Assembly: GCF_041146795.1 (NCBI RefSeq)
Contig: NC_135188.1
Coordinates: 4,450,419 to 4,514,418 of the forward strand
Source of the DNA: Maylandia zebra
Taxonomy: Eukaryota > Chordata > Actinopteri > Cichliformes > Cichlidae
Length of the DNA: 64,000 nt
Direction: 5' to 3'
Made by a program: the position numbers and the translations under genes. Position 1 is the first letter of the stretch. Each line of letters opens with the position of its first letter. Shown piece after piece: positions 60,952 to 64,000 of the stretch. The notes under the pieces are model-generated. The model saw only the letters and a program-made list of their open reading frames with translations. It was not told the DNA's origin and made no database searches.

Positions 60952-63537
60952 TTATTTGGTCCAGCTGACTTTGGGGATGTCATAATGCTCTGTCAGGTTG
61001 TCCAGGTGACGGTTAAAATCCTGATAAACAAGAACATAATGTCACAAACTGTTTCTATTAAGAAATATGCAATTTTGATATTAAGTTTTATGTAAATGTT
61101 GTCTTAAATCTATGTCTCTGAAAGGCCGAGTTAAGGAAGCTCTTACCTCGACTCTGTGTTTGTGGGTCTTTGATGCCTTGTTCAAAATCCGCTCCATTTG
61201 CTGTTAAAAAGAAATGGAGAGAAATGTAATGCCAAACAATTTACATTAGAACTTTCATTTTACACATTCACAATCTTTAAATCTCTGCCAGAGGGGAGAA
61301 AAAAAACCCCAAAACACTTAACACAGACTACTGGATTTAGTGGGAGTAAGATTGACTGACACACACACAGTAAGAATTTATTTCAGATTACATAACAAGT
61401 CAAGGTTTGGATGCTTCTTTGTTCACAAGTGGTCACCGCAGCAGGTAGCACCAAAGTTGATTTGGCAGATTTTCACACTGGATGCCATTCCCAAAGGGAT
61501 TTGGGTCTCTTTTCAGAAATGAACTGGGAATTTGCTTATTAGGCAAATGTGTATTTCAAAACTACACTAGTTTGGAATTATTGTACAGTGCTAAGCTTGT
61601 TGGCTCTCTCTTAGAGGTAATATCAATACCTTAGTGAAACATCATTAGCAATTGATGTTTTTCCACTGGCAGACCTGGTGCAGATTTGTTATTGAAACCC
61701 TGCTATAATTCATGATACTGACAATAAAGATGGCTTTAGGAAATATTGCCCTAAACAACAAAAGAGATTCTGAGTTTAGATAATTTACTTCAGAGAATAA
61801 TAGATTTGGCTGCAGTTTTCAAGCAGCTCAAGTTTGTTTTTCAGTCCTGAAAAGGGCCAAATTTGAACCCAACCTTACAAATAATTCACTTCTCCTAAAC
61901 AGAAACTTCTACAATCTATTAATACTTATGTTAGCTTTGTTTCCCCTCACAATTCAATCCCTTGAACGCTGGAGAAAAAGAACTCACCCGTTTCTCTTGC
62001 ATCTTGTCAAAAGCAATCTGTGCCGGTGTCCTTTTGTCAAGATATACTTTCTTGGTTTTCACCTCCTCATCGCTTTGGCTGGTAACGACCTGCTCCATGC
62101 GATGCTTGCTCTCCTTGTTCTTCTTTTTCTTCCTAAAAATAAGAGAAACACCATTATTATTCCTCATAATTTATTACCAATTTTGTGCAAGAAAATGTAC
62201 ATGCAGGACAGTACTGTGCAAAGGTCTTGAGCCACTCCTCTTTTTCAAAAAATGTTTTGCCAGAAAAATTGGAAATAGCTGCAGCAATTTTTTTTAATCG
62301 AGTGCACCAATGGTGACTACTAATGTTTAACTGTGTTTGGGATAAAAAAAAACAAAACAACCATTTTTAACTTCTCTCCTGAATTCTTCCACACATGTTA
62401 ACAACAATTTGTACCAAAAATTTCACTCCATAAGACCTGGTGCCACTGATTTTGTTCCACTTCTTGAGTAATTTGATATACTTTTCCCCCTCATTTCCCT
62501 TCTTCGAGACTGGTTACTTGACAGCCACCCTTTCACTGAGTACAATTCTGATGAAGCTTCAGCAAACAGTAGATGGATCCACTGAAGGGCCATCTCTCAG
62601 GTTCTGTATCAGGTCTTTTTGGGATGTTCTTAAGGACAACACTTTCAAATACTATTCATCCACTGTAGATGAATTTTCTTTTAGGCCTCCAACTTCTTCT
62701 TTTCTATTTGCCTTATTTTTAAGGTGAGATAAAAACCTTTGAAATGCCTTCATACCACCTGGCCAACTATTTTATCAACACAACTAAAAAAACAATTACA
62801 GCAAAAAATAAAAATAAAAACACAAAGAAATGAGAGGTGCCACAAGACTTGCACAGTACTGCACATACCATTCAAGTTGGGGTTTTTTTGAGTATGTTAG
62901 TCAAATACCACTAAAAACAGGTTTCATTTGAATACACAAAGATCCTGTAAGCACTTAAGGCCTGCAAAGTCCCACAACTACAGCAGTAATCATGTATTAC
63001 GTAACACACATCTGTCTTTAGCGTTCAAAACCTTGTGTCTCCTGTTTTCTGAACAACTAACTAGTCAGTTGGTTTTGTGTATTTTAGATTTTAACATTTA
63101 AAAGGGATGTGTATCCAGTGTCGTGCAAAAGAAAGTATATATTAGTCGGTCGTTTTGTTTTTGCCAAGCTAGCTAGCTAGCTACCCCTTCTGTTACAGTC
63201 CATAATTCTACTATCAACAGCTCTGAGGCCACGAAGCATGCGTTTAAATGTTATTTTCATATTTGTTGGCCTCTTCAAATATTACGTAATATTACTCATA
63301 TCCACACACGTTCAGTGAACAAAGAGGTTTGTTTTCCTACTAGCAAAAGGGCTAACCATAGCCTGGTACGAACACAACCACATAATTTGAAGTATTTCAT
63401 CGACTTGACAGAGATGTCTTTTTCGTACATTTTCTTCTAAGCGCTGATACTACTAAGACTTACTTTTTCCCAGCAGAAATATCTCCCACACCCTTTAATT
63501 TCAGGGCACTTTTCTGGACTGTAGCATACTCAGACAT
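60952..63537 (-). CDS. fam32a: FAM32A (OTAG-12) family protein
   Basis: Small nuclear protein of the FAM32 family. The human protein is known as a late-step spliceosome component that supports 3' splice-site use, and as a proapoptotic tumour-associated gene. Four coding exons in frame: 63464-63537, 61988-62132, 61147-61200 and 60952-61020, giving 113 residues (human 112). The N-terminus is MSEYATVQKSALKLKGVGDI, followed by a Lys-rich linker (GKKKKKNKESKHRME). The conserved C-terminal block has LDKRTPAQIAFDKMQEKRQ, ASKTHKHRVEDFNRHLDNLT and the terminal EHYDIPKVSWTK, nearly identical to human. The start ATG at 63535-63537 is the only one before the conserved segment. The gene is head-to-head with the mitochondrial gene at 63799. 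A minus-strand AATAAA overlaps the stop codon; a further ATTAAA lies at 60862-60867. Confidence 0.96.
62209..62861. mobile_element. Non-autonomous DNA transposon, CAGTACTGTGCAA termini
   Basis: The left end CAGTACTGTGCAAAGGTCTT and the right end, reversed, CAGTACTGTGCAAGTCTTGT form inverted repeats of about 25 bases with small differences. The TA inside CAGTACTG may be the target duplication, which would fit a Tc1/mariner-type element. The 653 bp interior has only weak frames. It lies in fam32a intron 1. Confidence 0.7.
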
Positions 63538-63798
63538 GTTCGAGAAGCTGTTTGTCGTCGTCTTCTTCTGCTTTCTGCTCTGACAGAGACGGATCAGGAT
63601 CAGTGCTGCCACCTATTGGGAGGTGAAAGGAAGCGACCCAAGTATGCATGAAAATGTCCTGCGGTGTTTCTTCCCAGCCACGGGGGGTGCTGTACTCTAC
63701 TTCTAACGAGGCAAATACGAGGCAGAAAGCGGAAGTTGAGGCAAAACTGAATGTCAAATTGTAGCATGGTGGAGTTCGTTTTTAAAATAAAGTAAAAA
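63538..63798. promoter_or_regulatory. Bidirectional promoter of fam32a and the mitochondrial gene
   Basis: Only 261 bp separate the divergent start codons. It holds ETS-like GGAAG sequences (AAAGGAAGCG near 63626 and GCGGAAGTTG near 63729), common in promoters of mitochondrial ribosomal and other housekeeping genes. No TATA box. Confidence 0.6.
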
Positions 63799-63925
63799 TG
63801 TTACGGTACAGTTTATTACGGATAGCACCGGTAGCGCGGTGCCTCACCGGAAACAACACGTCGTTTCTGTGCAGGGTGAGCATATTAAACAGAGGACAGA
63901 CATGTGGATATGCTAAGAAAGTTGG
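63799..63925 (+). CDS. First exon of a mitochondrial protein gene, possibly mrpl54
   Basis: Begins MLRYSLLRIAPVARCLTGNN and runs to GQTCGYAKKV before a GTGAGT donor, so the exon ends within a codon at about 63925. The segment is rich in Arg and Leu with no acidic residues, typical of a mitochondrial targeting presequence, and Arg-x-x-Tyr-Ala-type ends often mark cleavage. The YAKK ending matches the start of mature human MRPL54 (DYAKKPV), and MRPL54 lies at human 19p13.3 like the other genes here. The rest of the gene is outside the window, so the identity is tentative. Confidence 0.55.
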
Positions 63926-64000
63926 TGAGTAAAGAGGACATCTGTGTGCCAAGCTTGTTTACTTTACTTTGTGCGATTATATAAAAACAAAAAGGGGAGA

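Noticed and set aside
1-64000. CRISPR array, operon or bacterial mobile island
   Set aside because: No regularly spaced direct repeats with unique spacers exist, and the genes are spliced eukaryotic genes.
1-64000. Endogenous virus, LTR element or Polinton
   Set aside because: No paired LTRs, reverse transcriptase, capsid or envelope-like frames were recognised in the window.

Overview
The window is vertebrate nuclear DNA, almost certainly from a teleost fish and probably a percomorph (cichlid-like). Genes are split by GT-AG introns, the proteins are close to human CDC34, AP3D1, HDGFL2, FH and FAM32A, and the introns hold typical fish elements: several Tc1-like families, hAT derivatives, a tRNA-derived SINE and long CA/GT and TTA microsatellites. 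The species cannot be fixed from sequence alone.

Layout. 1-2650: intergenic, with a decayed Tc1-like transposon (about 1015-2190) and one unidentified open frame near 293-502. 2650-16212, minus strand: cdc34, an E2 ubiquitin-conjugating enzyme with five coding exons, an 8.6 kb first intron and a probable 2.7 kb 3' UTR. 16213-18320: promoter and repeat-filled spacer. 18320-46442, minus strand: ap3d1, the delta subunit of the AP-3 adaptor, with 33 coding exons joined in frame to 1,253 residues. One intron of it carries a full-length Tc1/Sleeping Beauty-like transposon with an open transposase frame. 46900-57325, minus strand: hdgfl2, a PWWP chromatin reader with 16 coding exons (670 residues) and transposon-rich introns. 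58701-60200, plus strand: an intronless, apparently intact fumarate hydratase (fh). 60850-63537, minus strand: fam32a, four coding exons. 63799 onward, plus strand: the first exon of a gene for a mitochondrial protein, tentatively mrpl54, running off the edge.

CDC34, AP3D1, HDGFL2, FAM32A and MRPL54 all lie on human 19p13, so the block is an old syntenic segment. FH maps to human 1q43 and has ten exons there. Its single-exon form here, outside its usual neighbourhood, suggests retroposition. The genes are housekeeping genes and do not form one pathway: ubiquitin transfer, lysosome-related sorting, chromatin reading, TCA cycle and fumarate metabolism, RNA processing and mitochondrial translation.

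I found no new biological system. The points most worth a second look are the single-exon fh, the intact Tc1 copy, a hAT insertion 18 bp from a splice donor, a near-perfect 43 bp palindrome in an ap3d1 intron, and a retroposed repeat whose 3' end folds back on itself.
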